Source: Kordiimonas gwangyangensis DSM 19435 = JCM 12864 (GTDB taxonomy: Bacteria > Pseudomonadota > Alphaproteobacteria > Sphingomonadales > Kordiimonadaceae). From it: a stretch of 64,000 bases of DNA. The position numbers and the translations under genes were made by a program. The notes beneath the pieces were generated by a model. It had not been told where the DNA came from. It saw only the letters and a program-made list of their open reading frames with translations, and searched no databases. Location of the stretch: the NCBI RefSeq assembly GCF_000375545.1, contig NZ_AQXF01000002.1:34704-98703 (forward strand), written 5' to 3'. Positions 38,849 through 48,342 of the stretch are shown in pieces (position 1 is the first letter of the stretch; each line of letters opens with the position of its first letter).

Positions 38849-39241
38849 CTAGCTGCCCGGGCGCTCGATAAGGTCCCACATGTTGCCGTAGATGTCTTCA
38901 AATACTGCGACCTTGCCATATTCTTCGACCTTCTTCGGGCGCACGACCTTAATGCCTGCTGCCAGATATTCCTGATAATCCTTATCAAAATCGTCAGTTT
39001 CGAGGAACAGGAAAACGCGCCCGCCGGTCTGGTTGCCAATAGCGGATCGCTCAGCAGCGTTTTTGGCTTTGGCGAGCAGGAGGTGACAACCACCATCGCC
39101 CCTCGGTGCCACAACGACCCAGCGTTTGCCGGGCTGCGCGGTGTCCTCAATCAGTTCAAAGCCGAATTTCTGGGTGTAGAATTCAATAGCCTCGTCATAG
39201 TCGGCGACGACAAGGCTGACGAGGGCGATACGTTTGCTCAT
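38849..39241 (-). CDS. VOC-family protein (lactoylglutathione-lyase-like)
   Basis: 130 residues. VOC fold: LVSLVVADYDEAIEFYTQKFGF, then a middle GGCHLLLAKAK strand and VFEDIYGNMWDLIERP at the end. It is nearest to glyoxalase-like stress proteins. Although it ends eight bases from meaB, it is convergent and lacks the usual methylmalonyl-CoA epimerase sequence, so I do not call it the epimerase. It follows the SDR gene on the minus strand after 26 bases, probably in one operon. Confidence 0.87.
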   Translation of the reverse strand: MSKRIALVSLVVADYDEAIEFYTQKFGFELIEDTAQPGKRWVVVAPRGDGGCHLLLAKAKNAAERSAIGNQTGGRVFLFLETDDFDKDYQEYLAAGIKVVRPKKVEEYGKVAVFEDIYGNMWDLIERPGS

Positions 39242-39267
39242 ATTCTATCCCCGTCCGTCCGCGTCTA

Positions 39268-40005
39268 TCAGGCCCGCTTGATGCCTGCCCAGTCGTAGAA
39301 GCTGATACGTTCGCCAGACTTCTCGCATGTGGGGCTAGCAAGCTCAACAAAGAGCGGTGCGATGTCAGCAGGCTTTGGCAGGCTTGCCGGGTCTTCGCCC
39401 GGTACTGCTTTCGCGCGCATGTGCGTGGCGATGGGGCCGGGATCAACCATATTGACCTTTACGCCAGAAATTTTGCTTTCTGCAGCGTAAGTTAGAACAA
39501 GTTCCTCAAGTGCAGCTTTCGAGACAGCATAGCCGCCCCAGTGCTGCTTGTGCTTGCCAGCAGCACCCGAGGTAACAAAGATCGCGCGGCCTGCGTCAGA
39601 CTGCTTCAGAAGCGGATCCATGGAGCGGATGAGGCGCCAGTTCGCGGTCACGTTTACATCCATCAACTCAGCCCAGTCCTTCACGCCGATATGGCCGAGG
39701 GGCGAGATGGTGCCAAGCACCCCTGCGTTACCCACGAGGATGTCGAGTTTGCCCCAACGCTCAAAAATAGCGCCGCCGAGACGGTCGATGGCGTCAAAAT
39801 CCTTGAGATCCATGGGCACGAGGGTACAGGACTGACCTTTGGCGCGGATCTGGTCGTCTAGGTCTTCAAGGGCACCCTGGCTGCGTGCACGGGCGACAGC
39901 AATGACATCTGCACCGGCGTCTGCGAGGGCAAGGGCTACAGCCTTGCCAATACCGCGGGATGCGCCGGTCACGAGAGCCCGGCGGCCTTGAAGTGGTTTG
40001 CTCAT
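39268..40005 (-). CDS. SDR-family NAD(P)-dependent oxidoreductase
   Basis: 245 residues. Classical short-chain dehydrogenase: cofactor loop GASRGIGKAVALAL, NAGVLG, catalytic Ser region TSGAAGKHKQ and YAVSK (Tyr/Lys). After the active site, VNMVDPGPIATHMRAKAVPG. Resembles the YciK-type proteobacterial SDRs of unknown substrate. Starts three bases after the purF stop, so it is expressed behind purF. Confidence 0.9.
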   Translation of the reverse strand: MSKPLQGRRALVTGASRGIGKAVALALADAGADVIAVARARSQGALEDLDDQIRAKGQSCTLVPMDLKDFDAIDRLGGAIFERWGKLDILVGNAGVLGTISPLGHIGVKDWAELMDVNVTANWRLIRSMDPLLKQSDAGRAIFVTSGAAGKHKQHWGGYAVSKAALEELVLTYAAESKISGVKVNMVDPGPIATHMRAKAVPGEDPASLPKPADIAPLFVELASPTCEKSGERISFYDWAGIKRA

Positions 40006-40007
40006 GG

Positions 40008-41489
40008 TCAGTTTCCTGTAGATGCGATCAGGTCGAGTTGATTGTCGTCCCGCTCAGCTTCAGATTGGTCGGTCAGTACCGTCGGGTAATCGCCGGTGAA
40101 ACATGCGTCACAGAAAGCCGGGCACTTGTTGTTGCGACCTTCCTTGTGATTGACCGCGCGGTAAAGCCCGTCGATCGAGAGGAAGGCAAGGCTGTCTGCG
40201 CCGATATGCTCGCGCATGGCGTCGATGTCCATACGGGCTGCCAGCAGCTTTTTGCGCTCAGGCGTGTCCACACCGTAGAAGCAGCTGTGGGCTGTTGGCG
40301 GGGAAGCGATACGCATGTGTACTTCCGTGGCGCCAGCTTCGCGCATCATGGTCACAATCTTCATCGAAGTTGTGCCACGCACGATACTGTCGTCCACCAG
40401 CACGATGCGCTTGCCGGCGATGTGCCAGCGGTTCGCATTGTGTTTCAGTTTCACGCCGAAGTGGCGGATCTGGTCGGACGGCTCAATGAAGGTACGGCCC
40501 ACATAGTGGTTGCGGATGATGCCAAGCTCAAACGGGATGCCGGATTCCTGCGCGTAACCGATGGCAGCGGGCGTGCCGCTGTCAGGTACCGGGATCACGA
40601 GGTCGGCGTCGACCGTGTTTTCACGCGCGAGTTCCGCACCGATGCGCTTCCTGACTTCATACACGCTCATATGGTCCATGTAGCTGTCCGGGCGGGCGAA
40701 ATAGACGTGCTCGAAGATACAGGGGCGCGGATGCTCTTCCGGGAAGGGCTTGTGGCTGGTGATGCCTTCGCTTGTGATGATCACAAGCTCACCCGGTTCA
40801 ATGTCGCGCACATATTCGGCGCCAATGATGTCGAGCGCGCATGTCTCGGAGCACATGATGTATGCGTCTTCAAGTTTACCAAGCACCAGCGGACGCACAC
40901 CCATCGGGTCACGAACGCCGATGAGGCCTTCCTTGGTGAGCGAGACGAGCGAATAAGCGCCTTCAATCTGGCGGAGCGCATCGATAAAGCGGTCCAGAAG
41001 CGTGCGGTAGCGGCTCATGGCGATGAGGTGGATGATCACTTCCGAATCCGAGGTGGACTGGAAGATCGACCCGCGCTGCACGAGGGATTTACGGAGGTGC
41101 GCCGCGTTTGTGAGGTTGCCGTTGTGGGCAACAGCGAAGCCACCGGAGGCGAATTCAGCGAACAGGGGCTGGCAGTTGCGAAGCACCGTGCCGCCTGTGG
41201 TGGAATAGCGTGTGTGGCCGATGGCCGCGTCACCTGGCAGGCTGTCGATCACATCCTGGCTGGTGAAATTGTCGGCAACATGCCCGAGCACACGTTTCGT
41301 GGAGAAGTTTTCCCCGTCAAAAGCGGTGATACCGGCGGCTTCCTGGCCGCGGTGCTGCAGGGCGTGCAGGCCTAGGGCGCAGTGGGCGGTTGCGTCTGGC
41401 GTGCCGAAGATGCCGAAAACGCCGCATTCTTCATGCAGCTTGTCGTCATCAAAAGGATTGGTGGTGAAATCAGGATGCTTAATGGCCAT
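40008..41489 (-). CDS. purF: Amidophosphoribosyltransferase
   Basis: 493 residues. First enzyme of purine synthesis (PRPP plus glutamine to phosphoribosylamine). The propeptide ends before Cys22 (HEECGVFGIFG), which becomes the N-terminal nucleophile after processing. The PRPP loop reads IVLVDDSIVRGTTSMKIV. C-terminal CPAFCDACFTGDYP corresponds to the Cys pair that holds a [4Fe-4S] cluster in the Bacillus-type enzyme, so an Fe-S form is expected. cvpA lies upstream, a very widespread pairing. Confidence 0.97.
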   Translation of the reverse strand: MAIKHPDFTTNPFDDDKLHEECGVFGIFGTPDATAHCALGLHALQHRGQEAAGITAFDGENFSTKRVLGHVADNFTSQDVIDSLPGDAAIGHTRYSTTGGTVLRNCQPLFAEFASGGFAVAHNGNLTNAAHLRKSLVQRGSIFQSTSDSEVIIHLIAMSRYRTLLDRFIDALRQIEGAYSLVSLTKEGLIGVRDPMGVRPLVLGKLEDAYIMCSETCALDIIGAEYVRDIEPGELVIITSEGITSHKPFPEEHPRPCIFEHVYFARPDSYMDHMSVYEVRKRIGAELARENTVDADLVIPVPDSGTPAAIGYAQESGIPFELGIIRNHYVGRTFIEPSDQIRHFGVKLKHNANRWHIAGKRIVLVDDSIVRGTTSMKIVTMMREAGATEVHMRIASPPTAHSCFYGVDTPERKKLLAARMDIDAMREHIGADSLAFLSIDGLYRAVNHKEGRNNKCPAFCDACFTGDYPTVLTDQSEAERDDNQLDLIASTGN

Positions 41490-41615
41490 TCGTCATTCCT
41501 GCCTTGGGCGTGGCAATTGGTGGTGTTGCCCGCCCCATATATCGCCTGAGGCCGTCCCTGCATAGGGATAATTCGGAATTACAGAAATATTGCAGCAAAA
41601 AGGCAATACTGATGC

Positions 41616-42287
41616 TCAGTCAGTGCCGTTTTGCTTCTTTTCTTTCGCGACTTCATCCATCAGTTCGTCAAGCTGGTCGCGCTGTTCCTCGATATATTTG
41701 GCAGCCTGTTCCTCAAGCTTTTCATTGATGAACTGGCTTTGAACGGCACCTGCCGCACGTTTGAGGTAGTCATCGCCGACATCGGTTGACTGTTTGCCCA
41801 TGGCATCAGCGGCGAAGCCTTCGATCATGCCTGCGGACCAGGCCACAAGCGGGCGTGTGCGGGCGTTCTCAATCCAATCTGGCTGGTTTTCGGACGGGAA
41901 AAGCTTGTCGAAGCCAAGATAGATGACCGAGACGATGACAACACCTCGTAGCAGGCCGAACAGGGCACCGAGCGAGCGGTCGAGGATGCCCACGGGGCTG
42001 TCCTTCACCATGCCGCCAACAAATTCGGCAACCTGCTTGAGGATAAAGAGCGTGACAAAGAAAAGTACCGCGAGGGTGATGAGGTCGGCAAGCTCGGGCG
42101 GGCTGATAAGCTCACGGCCATAGGGGCTCGCAAGCTCAAAGCCAAAGACGGTGGCAAGCAGGGCACCAGCCCATGCGCCAAAGGATAGCGCCACGGTCGC
42201 GAAGCCACGGCCAAACGCAAACAGCGTTGAAAGCCCGATGATAATAAGCACCGCCGCGTCAAAAGCCGTCAGCGTATCAGTCGACAT
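41616..42287 (-). CDS. cvpA: CvpA-family membrane protein
   Basis: 223 residues from ATG 42287; a TTG at 42293 has better spacing from AGGAGA and is a real alternative. Four hydrophobic segments, with LTAFDAAVLIIIGLSTLFAF at the start and LGALFGLLRGVVIVSVIY in the middle, then a charged C-terminal helix. CvpA proteins were named for colicin V production and are linked to envelope stress and purine loci. It is followed by purF after 126 bases. Confidence 0.9.
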   Translation of the reverse strand: MSTDTLTAFDAAVLIIIGLSTLFAFGRGFATVALSFGAWAGALLATVFGFELASPYGRELISPPELADLITLAVLFFVTLFILKQVAEFVGGMVKDSPVGILDRSLGALFGLLRGVVIVSVIYLGFDKLFPSENQPDWIENARTRPLVAWSAGMIEGFAADAMGKQSTDVGDDYLKRAAGAVQSQFINEKLEEQAAKYIEEQRDQLDELMDEVAKEKKQNGTD

Positions 42288-42369
42288 TTCCAAAACTTGT
42301 TCTCCTCATTCACGCCGCCATATAGGCGCGAGATGCAGCGATTATAAGGGATCGCACATGAAAATGCGA

Positions 42370-43740
42370 TTAATCAACGCCGTGTGGGAAAAAGAACGAC
42401 ACAAGGTCACCCACGCGGGAAATCGTTTGCTGTTTGATTTCTTTCACGCCGTTTTTCTTCACTTTTGGCGTGAGTGCGCCACTAAACCCGAGCTTGGCGG
42501 ATTCTTTAAGGCGCGCTTCAGGCTGCGATACGTTACGAACATCGCCCGACAGGCTGATCTCGCCAAACACCACGGTTTCATCCGGCAGTGCGGTTTGTGA
42601 AAGGCTTGAAATCAGGGCTGCGGCGACCGCGAGGTCAGCAGCCGGTTCAGTGATTTTGAGGCCACCCGCGACGTTCAGGTAAACGTCACAGCCTGCAAGG
42701 CCGAGGCCGGCGCGAGCATCAAGCACTGCCAGCACCATGGCCAGCCGGCCGCTGTCCCAGCCAACAACGGCGCGGCGCGGGTTGGCGGCACTGGAGCGCG
42801 CCACAAGCGCCTGAATTTCCACAAGCACAGGGCGCGAGCCTTCGATGCCCGCAAACACGGCTGAGCCCGGTTCGCGTGCGTTATGGTCGGCAAGGAAGAG
42901 GGCGGAGGGGTTGGTGACCTCATTGAGGCCCATGCCCGTCATCTCAAACACGCCGATCTCATCGGTGCCGCCGAAGCGGTTTTTCACCGCACGCAGGATG
43001 CGGAACTGATGACCACGGTCACCTTCAAAATAGAGGACCGTATCCACCATATGCTCCAGCACTCGGGGACCAGCAATCTGGCCGTCTTTGGTGACGTGGC
43101 CAACAAGCAGCACCACCGTGCCCTTGCGTTTGGCGAAGCTGATCAGCTCATGCGCACACACGCGCACCTGGCTTACGGTGCCGGGGGCGGATTCCACATG
43201 GTCGGCGAACAGGGTCTGGATACTGTCGATCACCACGACACGCGGCGGCTTGCCTTCATCGAGGCTCGTGAGAATATCCCTCAGGCTGGTTTCGCAGCCG
43301 AGTTTGAGGGGCGCGCCTTTCAGGCCAAGCCGGTTCGCGCGCATCTGTATTTGCGCCGTTGCTTCCTCGCCCGAGATATAGACGCAGTCCTCACCATTTT
43401 TTGCCATCTTGCCCATGGCTTGCAAAAGAATGGTGGATTTGCCGATGCCGGGGTCACCACCAATGAGAATGGCGCTACCGGGCACAAGGCCGCCGCCAAG
43501 CGCGCGGTCAAACTCTGCGATGCCAGTGAGGATGCGGGGGGCTTCCTCAAGCGGTGTGTCGAGCGAGACAAAATCAATCGCGCGGCCCTTTTTGCCCGAA
43601 AGGCCCTTTGGTGCACCGGAGACCGCAGCCTGTTCCTCAACGATGGTGTTCCACTCTTCACATTCGTCGCACTTGCCCTGCCAGCGCCGGTAAGCGGCAC
43701 CGCAGTTTGAACAGACGTAGGAGGAGAGTTTCTTGGCCAT
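42370..43740 (-). CDS. radA: DNA repair protein RadA
   Basis: 456 residues. N-terminal zinc finger (CSNCGAAYRRWQGKCDECEEW), RecA-like ATPase with Walker A GGDPGIGKSTILLQ, the RadA-specific KNRFGGTDEIGVFEM, and a C-terminal Lon-like domain (ITEPAADLAVAAALISSLS). Drives branch migration in recombination. Starts two bases after the mlaF stop. Confidence 0.97.
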   Translation of the reverse strand: MAKKLSSYVCSNCGAAYRRWQGKCDECEEWNTIVEEQAAVSGAPKGLSGKKGRAIDFVSLDTPLEEAPRILTGIAEFDRALGGGLVPGSAILIGGDPGIGKSTILLQAMGKMAKNGEDCVYISGEEATAQIQMRANRLGLKGAPLKLGCETSLRDILTSLDEGKPPRVVVIDSIQTLFADHVESAPGTVSQVRVCAHELISFAKRKGTVVLLVGHVTKDGQIAGPRVLEHMVDTVLYFEGDRGHQFRILRAVKNRFGGTDEIGVFEMTGMGLNEVTNPSALFLADHNAREPGSAVFAGIEGSRPVLVEIQALVARSSAANPRRAVVGWDSGRLAMVLAVLDARAGLGLAGCDVYLNVAGGLKITEPAADLAVAAALISSLSQTALPDETVVFGEISLSGDVRNVSQPEARLKESAKLGFSGALTPKVKKNGVKEIKQQTISRVGDLVSFFFPHGVD

Positions 43741-43742
43741 GG

Positions 43743-44519
43743 CTAAAGTTTGCGCAGTTCCATCTGGATCGGGCCATGGGCACGACCATGGATAAACTGG
43801 TCAACATAGTCGTTACCGGAGGTGTCAACCTCAGCCTTGGCACCTTCCCAGATGATTTCACCCTGATAGAGCATGGCGATACGGTCCGCGATCTTGCGCG
43901 CGCTGGCCATGTCGTGGGTGATGGAAAGTGTGGTGGCGCCAAGGTCTTTCACGCACTCAACGATCAGGTCGTTGATCACGTCTGCCATGATGGGGTCAAG
44001 GCCAGTTGTTGGCTCGTCAAAGAAGATGATCTCCGGCTCGCTCGCAATCGCGCGGGCGAGGCCGACACGTTTCTGCATGCCGCCTGAAAGCTCCGCTGGC
44101 GAGAGCAGGCCTACGTCAGGTGACAGACCCACGCGGCGCAGTTTCTCGGTCGCGATTTCGCGTGCGTCTTTTTTGTTCATGCCCTTGCCCTGGATGAGAC
44201 CAAAGGCCACGTTTTCCCACACGGGCAGGCTGTCAAAAAGGGCTGCGCCCTGGAAAAGCATGCCGAATTTGGTCAGTACTTCCTTGCGGGCACGACCGCG
44301 CAGGTGAGTAACATCCTCACCGTCCACATGGATGGTGCCGGTCGTGGGCTCGAGAAGGCCAAGAATGCATTTCAGCATCACCGATTTGCCGGTGCCCGAG
44401 CCACCGATGATGACCATCGATTCACCCTTGGCGACCGAGAGGTCAATGCCGCGCAACACCTGTTTGGGGCCGAAGTGCTTGTGCACATTTTCAAGCTGGA
44501 TCATGGGTGTGCTGCTCAT
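43743..44519 (-). CDS. mlaF: Phospholipid/lipid-transport ABC ATPase MlaF
   Basis: 258 residues. Walker A GGSGTGKSVMLKCILGL, signature LSGGMQKRVGLARAIA, Walker B IIFFDEPTTGLDPI. The VMLKCILGLL and GMQKRV features are typical of the Mla/Mkl group that maintains outer-membrane lipid asymmetry. The start overlaps the mlaE stop by four bases. The substrate-binding MlaD (MCE) gene does not follow, as it usually does; radA is next. Confidence 0.94.
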   Translation of the reverse strand: MSSTPMIQLENVHKHFGPKQVLRGIDLSVAKGESMVIIGGSGTGKSVMLKCILGLLEPTTGTIHVDGEDVTHLRGRARKEVLTKFGMLFQGAALFDSLPVWENVAFGLIQGKGMNKKDAREIATEKLRRVGLSPDVGLLSPAELSGGMQKRVGLARAIASEPEIIFFDEPTTGLDPIMADVINDLIVECVKDLGATTLSITHDMASARKIADRIAMLYQGEIIWEGAKAEVDTSGNDYVDQFIHGRAHGPIQMELRKL

Positions 44520-45298
44520 GCGCCGTCTCCAAACACGATAACGGTGATGATCAGGTTCGAGAGCAGGATGGCAATAAACGCCGAAACCACAGCGTTGGTG
44601 GTTGCCTTGCCCACACCTTGTGCGCCGCCGCGGCTATGATAGCCGTGGTAGCTGCCCATAAGCGCGATGAAGAAGCCGAACACCGCAGCTTTGACGAGCG
44701 AGGAGATGACATCAGTCTGCTCGAGAAAGTCTACCGTGACTTTCAGGTATGTACCCGCATTGAGGCCCAACCGCTCAGTACCAATGAGGAAACCACCAAG
44801 CACACCGATGATATTCGCGACAATCACGAGAAGCGGCAGCGTCAGAACCGCAGCCACGAGGCGCGGGGCCACGAGATATTTGAATGGGTCGGTCGAGAGG
44901 GTGACAAGCGCGTCGATCTGCTCGGTCACGCGCATGGTGCCTAGCTCTGCCGCCATGGCAGAGGATACACGCCCCGCGACCATGAGGCCACCGAGCACGG
45001 GCCCAAGTTCGCGCACGATGGCAATCACCACGACGCCGGGGACCACAGAGGAAGCATTAAAGCGGCTACCACCAACAAAAATCTGCTGCGCGAGCGCTGC
45101 ACCGGTGAAAAGGGCGGTGAGGCCAATAACCGGCAAACTGTTGTAGCCGATGAGCCACATTTGCTGCAGCACGTGCCGCCAATACATGGGCGGCATGAAG
45201 ATGGAATAGATCGCCGTCCCGGCAAAGCGGGAGAGGCGGCCGATTTCAGCCAGAGCGGACAGAGTGATCTGACCGACAAGCGCAAGCGGATTAAACAC
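44516..45298 (-). CDS. mlaE: MlaE-family lipid ABC transporter permease
   Basis: 260 residues from GTG 45298 (only AAAGG as a weak ribosome site). Five to six transmembrane helices, with the family's FTGAALAQQIFVGGSRF, VVIAIVRELGPVLGGLMVAGRV and AELGTMRVTEQIDAL. Forms the inner-membrane core of the Mla complex with MlaF. GTG start, overlap with mlaF, then radA: mlaE-mlaF-radA may form one transcript. Confidence 0.94.
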   Translation of the reverse strand: MFNPLALVGQITLSALAEIGRLSRFAGTAIYSIFMPPMYWRHVLQQMWLIGYNSLPVIGLTALFTGAALAQQIFVGGSRFNASSVVPGVVVIAIVRELGPVLGGLMVAGRVSSAMAAELGTMRVTEQIDALVTLSTDPFKYLVAPRLVAAVLTLPLLVIVANIIGVLGGFLIGTERLGLNAGTYLKVTVDFLEQTDVISSLVKAAVFGFFIALMGSYHGYHSRGGAQGVGKATTNAVVSAFIAILLSNLIITVIVFGDGA

Positions 45299-45417
45299 TA
45301 AAGGTGCCTTTGTTGCCGTTATGTTCTTATGACTTAGCCACGTTGTAACGCCCTCGAATAAAAATGAAAAGTGGCGATTTGGCGACCCTTAATTTTAACG
45401 GCGGTATTTTTAGCGGT

Positions 45418-46206
45418 CTAGCGGCCGGTGAAATTGGCCTCCCGCTTCTGGATAAAGGCCATCACACCTTCAACACAGTCGCTGGTGCGGCCGGTTTTGC
45501 GCTGTTCCATGGCTTCCATCGTAAGCTGCTCCGAATAGCTATTGTCATGGCTTGCGACCATCAGCTTGCGGATCGAGGAAAGCGCGACGGTTGGCCCTTT
45601 GGCGAGCTTTTGTGCCAGCGCCTTGGCGGTCCCTGCCAATTTGTCGTCATCAACCACATCGTAGACAAGGCCCCATTCGAGCGCTTTTTCAGCCGGCAGG
45701 CGTTCGCCCAGCATCATCATGGCGCGGGCGCGGGCTGTGCCGACAAGGCGCGGCAGGATGAAAGTACTGCCTGCGTCAGGCACAAGGCCGATGTTCACAA
45801 AGGCCTGCAGGAAATAGGCGGAGCGGGCAGCCAGCACGATATCAGCGGATATGGCGATGCTCATGCCAGCGCCTGCTGCCACGCCGTTCACCGCGGAGAT
45901 GACCGGCATATCAAGCGCTGCAAGCTCAAGCAGGATGGGGTGGTAAGTGGCGATCAGGTTCGCGCCCATGTCGCGGTCGGTGCTCATACCACCTTCGGCA
46001 AGATCAGCACCTGAACAGAAAGCCCGGCCTTCACCAGTGATCAAAAGCGCCCGCACGCCGCTATCCGGCTTTGCGATCTGGCGGATGGCTTGCAAAAGCT
46101 CAGCCTTCAGGGCGTTCGAAAGCGCATTCAGGCGCTCCGGCCGGTTCAGGCGAATGATGGCAAGGCCGTCTTCGATATCAAGGATGAGCGTTTCATAGTC
46201 AGCCAC
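45418..46206 (-). CDS. Enoyl-CoA hydratase/isomerase family protein
   Basis: 262 residues from GTG 46206 with GGGGAGA seven bases upstream; a longer reading frame to 46272 has no similarity. Crotonase fold: LNRPERLNALSNALKAEL, oxyanion loop GRAFCSGADLAEGG, NGVAAGAGMSIAISADIV, and the C-terminal SDCVEGVMAFIQKREANFTG. The glycine-rich AGAG loop and the LVPDAGSTFILPRLVG stretch resemble PaaG/PaaF-type enzymes. Specific substrate unknown. Confidence 0.9.
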   Translation of the reverse strand: MADYETLILDIEDGLAIIRLNRPERLNALSNALKAELLQAIRQIAKPDSGVRALLITGEGRAFCSGADLAEGGMSTDRDMGANLIATYHPILLELAALDMPVISAVNGVAAGAGMSIAISADIVLAARSAYFLQAFVNIGLVPDAGSTFILPRLVGTARARAMMMLGERLPAEKALEWGLVYDVVDDDKLAGTAKALAQKLAKGPTVALSSIRKLMVASHDNSYSEQLTMEAMEQRKTGRTSDCVEGVMAFIQKREANFTGR

Positions 46207-46307
46207 AGCGTGGTCTCCCCAAATTTGTCCCTTCGCATGTGAACTAGGGCAGGGGCGTATACAGGCAAACACAGATTTGCGTTTGCCTGTGACTGACAGA
46301 TGGGAGC

Positions 46308-47561
46308 TTAGGCCTCGTCTTGGCGACTGCGGGCGATTTTTACCGGGCGCTCAAGGAAGGCAGGCATGTGCGGGCCCATACCGACGAACGGTTTCTTCGG
46401 CATATCGTCCGCGGCGACTTTCGGCTTCGGTGGCTCCAAGTCAATTTTGCCAGCGCGCGGGATTTTGCTTTCGATCAGCTTTTCGATCGCATCGATAAAT
46501 TTGGTGTCGGTCTTGCCGCTTGTCGCAATGGTGAAAGCTTTGCCTTTGCGGCCAGCCCGGCCAGTACGGCCAATGCGGTGCACATAATCTTCTGCGTGGC
46601 TTGGCACATCGAAGTTGAACACATGGCTTACGTCTGCGATATCAAGGCCGCGGGCGGCAACGTCAGACGCACAAAGCAGTTGCACTTCATTTGCTTTGAA
46701 CTGGCGCAGCACCTCAAGACGCTCGCTCTGTTCCATGTCACCGTGAAGCTGGCCTACATTGAAGCCGTGGCGCGCAAGAGAGTTATAAACTTCCTTCACG
46801 TCAACCTTACGGTTGCAGAAGATGATGCCGTTTTTCACCGGCTCGTCCTTGATCAGCTTCCGAAGCGCCTTGCGTTTGTCACGCGGGCCAACGATGACCA
46901 GTTGTTGTTCGATCGTCGCGGCCGCCATGGAGGTGCGGGCCACTTCGATAAACTTGGGGTCATCGAGGAACTGTTTGGTCAGGCGCTCAATTGGTGGCGG
47001 CATGGTCGCCGAGAAGAAGAGCGTCTGGTGTTTCTTGGTGATGCGTTCGCAGATTTTCTCGACGTCCGGGATAAAGCCCATGTCGAGCATGCGGTCAGCT
47101 TCGTCGATCACAAGGATGTCGATGCCGGTGAGCAGCAGCTTGCCGCGCTCAAAGTGGTCGAGCAGGCGACCGGGCGTCGCGATCAGAACATCCACACCAC
47201 GGTCGAGCAGCTTTTCCTGGTCGGCGAAGTTTACACCGCCGATCAGAAGCGCCATGGTAAGCTTGTGTTCCTTGCCGTATTTCTCAAAGTTCTCGGCAAC
47301 CTGTGCGGCAAGTTCGCGTGTCGGCTCAAGAATGAGTGAGCGCGGCATGCGTGCCCGGGCACGGCCTTCAGCGAGAATGTCGATCATCGGCAGGGTGAAG
47401 GATGCGGTTTTGCCCGTACCCGTCTGTGCGATCCCGAGCACGTCGCGGCCCATCAGGACCTGCGGGATTGCCTGCGCCTGAATAGGCGTAGGTTCAGTGT
47501 AGCCAGCTTCACGCACAGCTACCATTGTTGGTTCGCTCAGTCCTAGGCGGTCGAAACCCAT
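46308..47561 (-). CDS. DEAD-box ATP-dependent RNA helicase (RhlE-like)
   Basis: 417 residues from ATG 47561 (GAAGAGA upstream at good spacing; ATG 47567 is too close to it). All helicase motifs are seen: Q motif (GYTEPTPIQAQAIP), I (AQTGTGKTAS), Ia (PTRELAAQ), II (VIDEADRMLD), III (FSATMP), V (ASDVAARGLDI), VI (HRIGRTGRAGR). The basic, proline-rich tail (about 365-417) is variable. Likely role: ribosome assembly, RNA decay or cold adaptation. Confidence 0.95.
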   Translation of the reverse strand: MGFDRLGLSEPTMVAVREAGYTEPTPIQAQAIPQVLMGRDVLGIAQTGTGKTASFTLPMIDILAEGRARARMPRSLILEPTRELAAQVAENFEKYGKEHKLTMALLIGGVNFADQEKLLDRGVDVLIATPGRLLDHFERGKLLLTGIDILVIDEADRMLDMGFIPDVEKICERITKKHQTLFFSATMPPPIERLTKQFLDDPKFIEVARTSMAAATIEQQLVIVGPRDKRKALRKLIKDEPVKNGIIFCNRKVDVKEVYNSLARHGFNVGQLHGDMEQSERLEVLRQFKANEVQLLCASDVAARGLDIADVSHVFNFDVPSHAEDYVHRIGRTGRAGRKGKAFTIATSGKTDTKFIDAIEKLIESKIPRAGKIDLEPPKPKVAADDMPKKPFVGMGPHMPAFLERPVKIARSRQDEA

Positions 47562-47643
47562 TCGCATCTCTTCATTTATTCGCTACTAATTTGAGGCGCA
47601 GAATAGGTATCAAGGCATCAATGTCAATGCGGGAAGCGGGATT

Positions 47644-48342
47644 ATGAGCATAAACACAGGCGCAATTATGTTTTTACCGGCACTTTTATGTGACAGTCGG
47701 CTGTACTCACACGCGATTTCGCGTTTTTCAGCCGACGCAAAAGTTATTGTGCCGAATATTTCACAAGGCGAAAATTTAAGTGCAATGGCTGCCGATATTC
47801 TCAAATCAGCACCGGCGCGGTTTGCCCTTGTCGGCAATTCCATGGGTGGTTATCTGGCGCTTGAGATCGCGGCACAAGCGGGTGACCGGGTTAGCCATCT
47901 CGCGCTTGTTGGCACGAATGCCCATGCAGACCTGCCCGAGGCACGTGAAAAGCGACAGCAGGCCATTCGCCTCGCCGAAGGCGGGAAGTTTGAACAATTT
48001 GTGGATAGCTATGTGGAAGGTGCACTTGCACCCCATCACCGCACAGAGTTCGCACAGGTCGTGCACACCATGGCGCGGGGTCTAGGCGCTGACGCCCTTA
48101 TTCGTCAGCAGAAAGCTATCATGGCGCGCGTAGACCATATGGCTTTGCTCACGGAGATCGATATGCCGTCGCTGGTGATGTTTGGCCGCGAGGATGGCCT
48201 TTCAAACCGCAACCATCAGGAAGAAATGGCTAAACGCTTGCGGCGAGGCCGGTTCTATGAGGTGCCGGAGTGCGGCCATTTGGTGCCGCTTGAGGCGCCC
48301 GAGCAGTTCAGCGCCGCTCTTCACGCATTATTGCAGGCGTGA
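47644..48342 (+). CDS. Alpha/beta-hydrolase
   Basis: 232 residues. Nucleophile elbow GNSMGG, acid Asp in MFGREDGLSNRN, and catalytic His in PECGHLVPLEAPEQF. The short hydrophobic start (MFLPALLCDSRLY) is typical of small carboxylesterase/lactonase-type members. The last 35 bases overlap the 3' end of the convergent FAD monooxygenase gene. Substrate unknown. Confidence 0.88.
   Translation: MSINTGAIMFLPALLCDSRLYSHAISRFSADAKVIVPNISQGENLSAMAADILKSAPARFALVGNSMGGYLALEIAAQAGDRVSHLALVGTNAHADLPEAREKRQQAIRLAEGGKFEQFVDSYVEGALAPHHRTEFAQVVHTMARGLGADALIRQQKAIMARVDHMALLTEIDMPSLVMFGREDGLSNRNHQEEMAKRLRRGRFYEVPECGHLVPLEAPEQFSAALHALLQA

Noticed and set aside
38849..39241. Methylmalonyl-CoA epimerase next to the mutase operon
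   Set aside because: It is a VOC protein, as the epimerase is, but the sequence resembles glyoxalase-like stress proteins and it is encoded on the opposite strand with the SDR gene.
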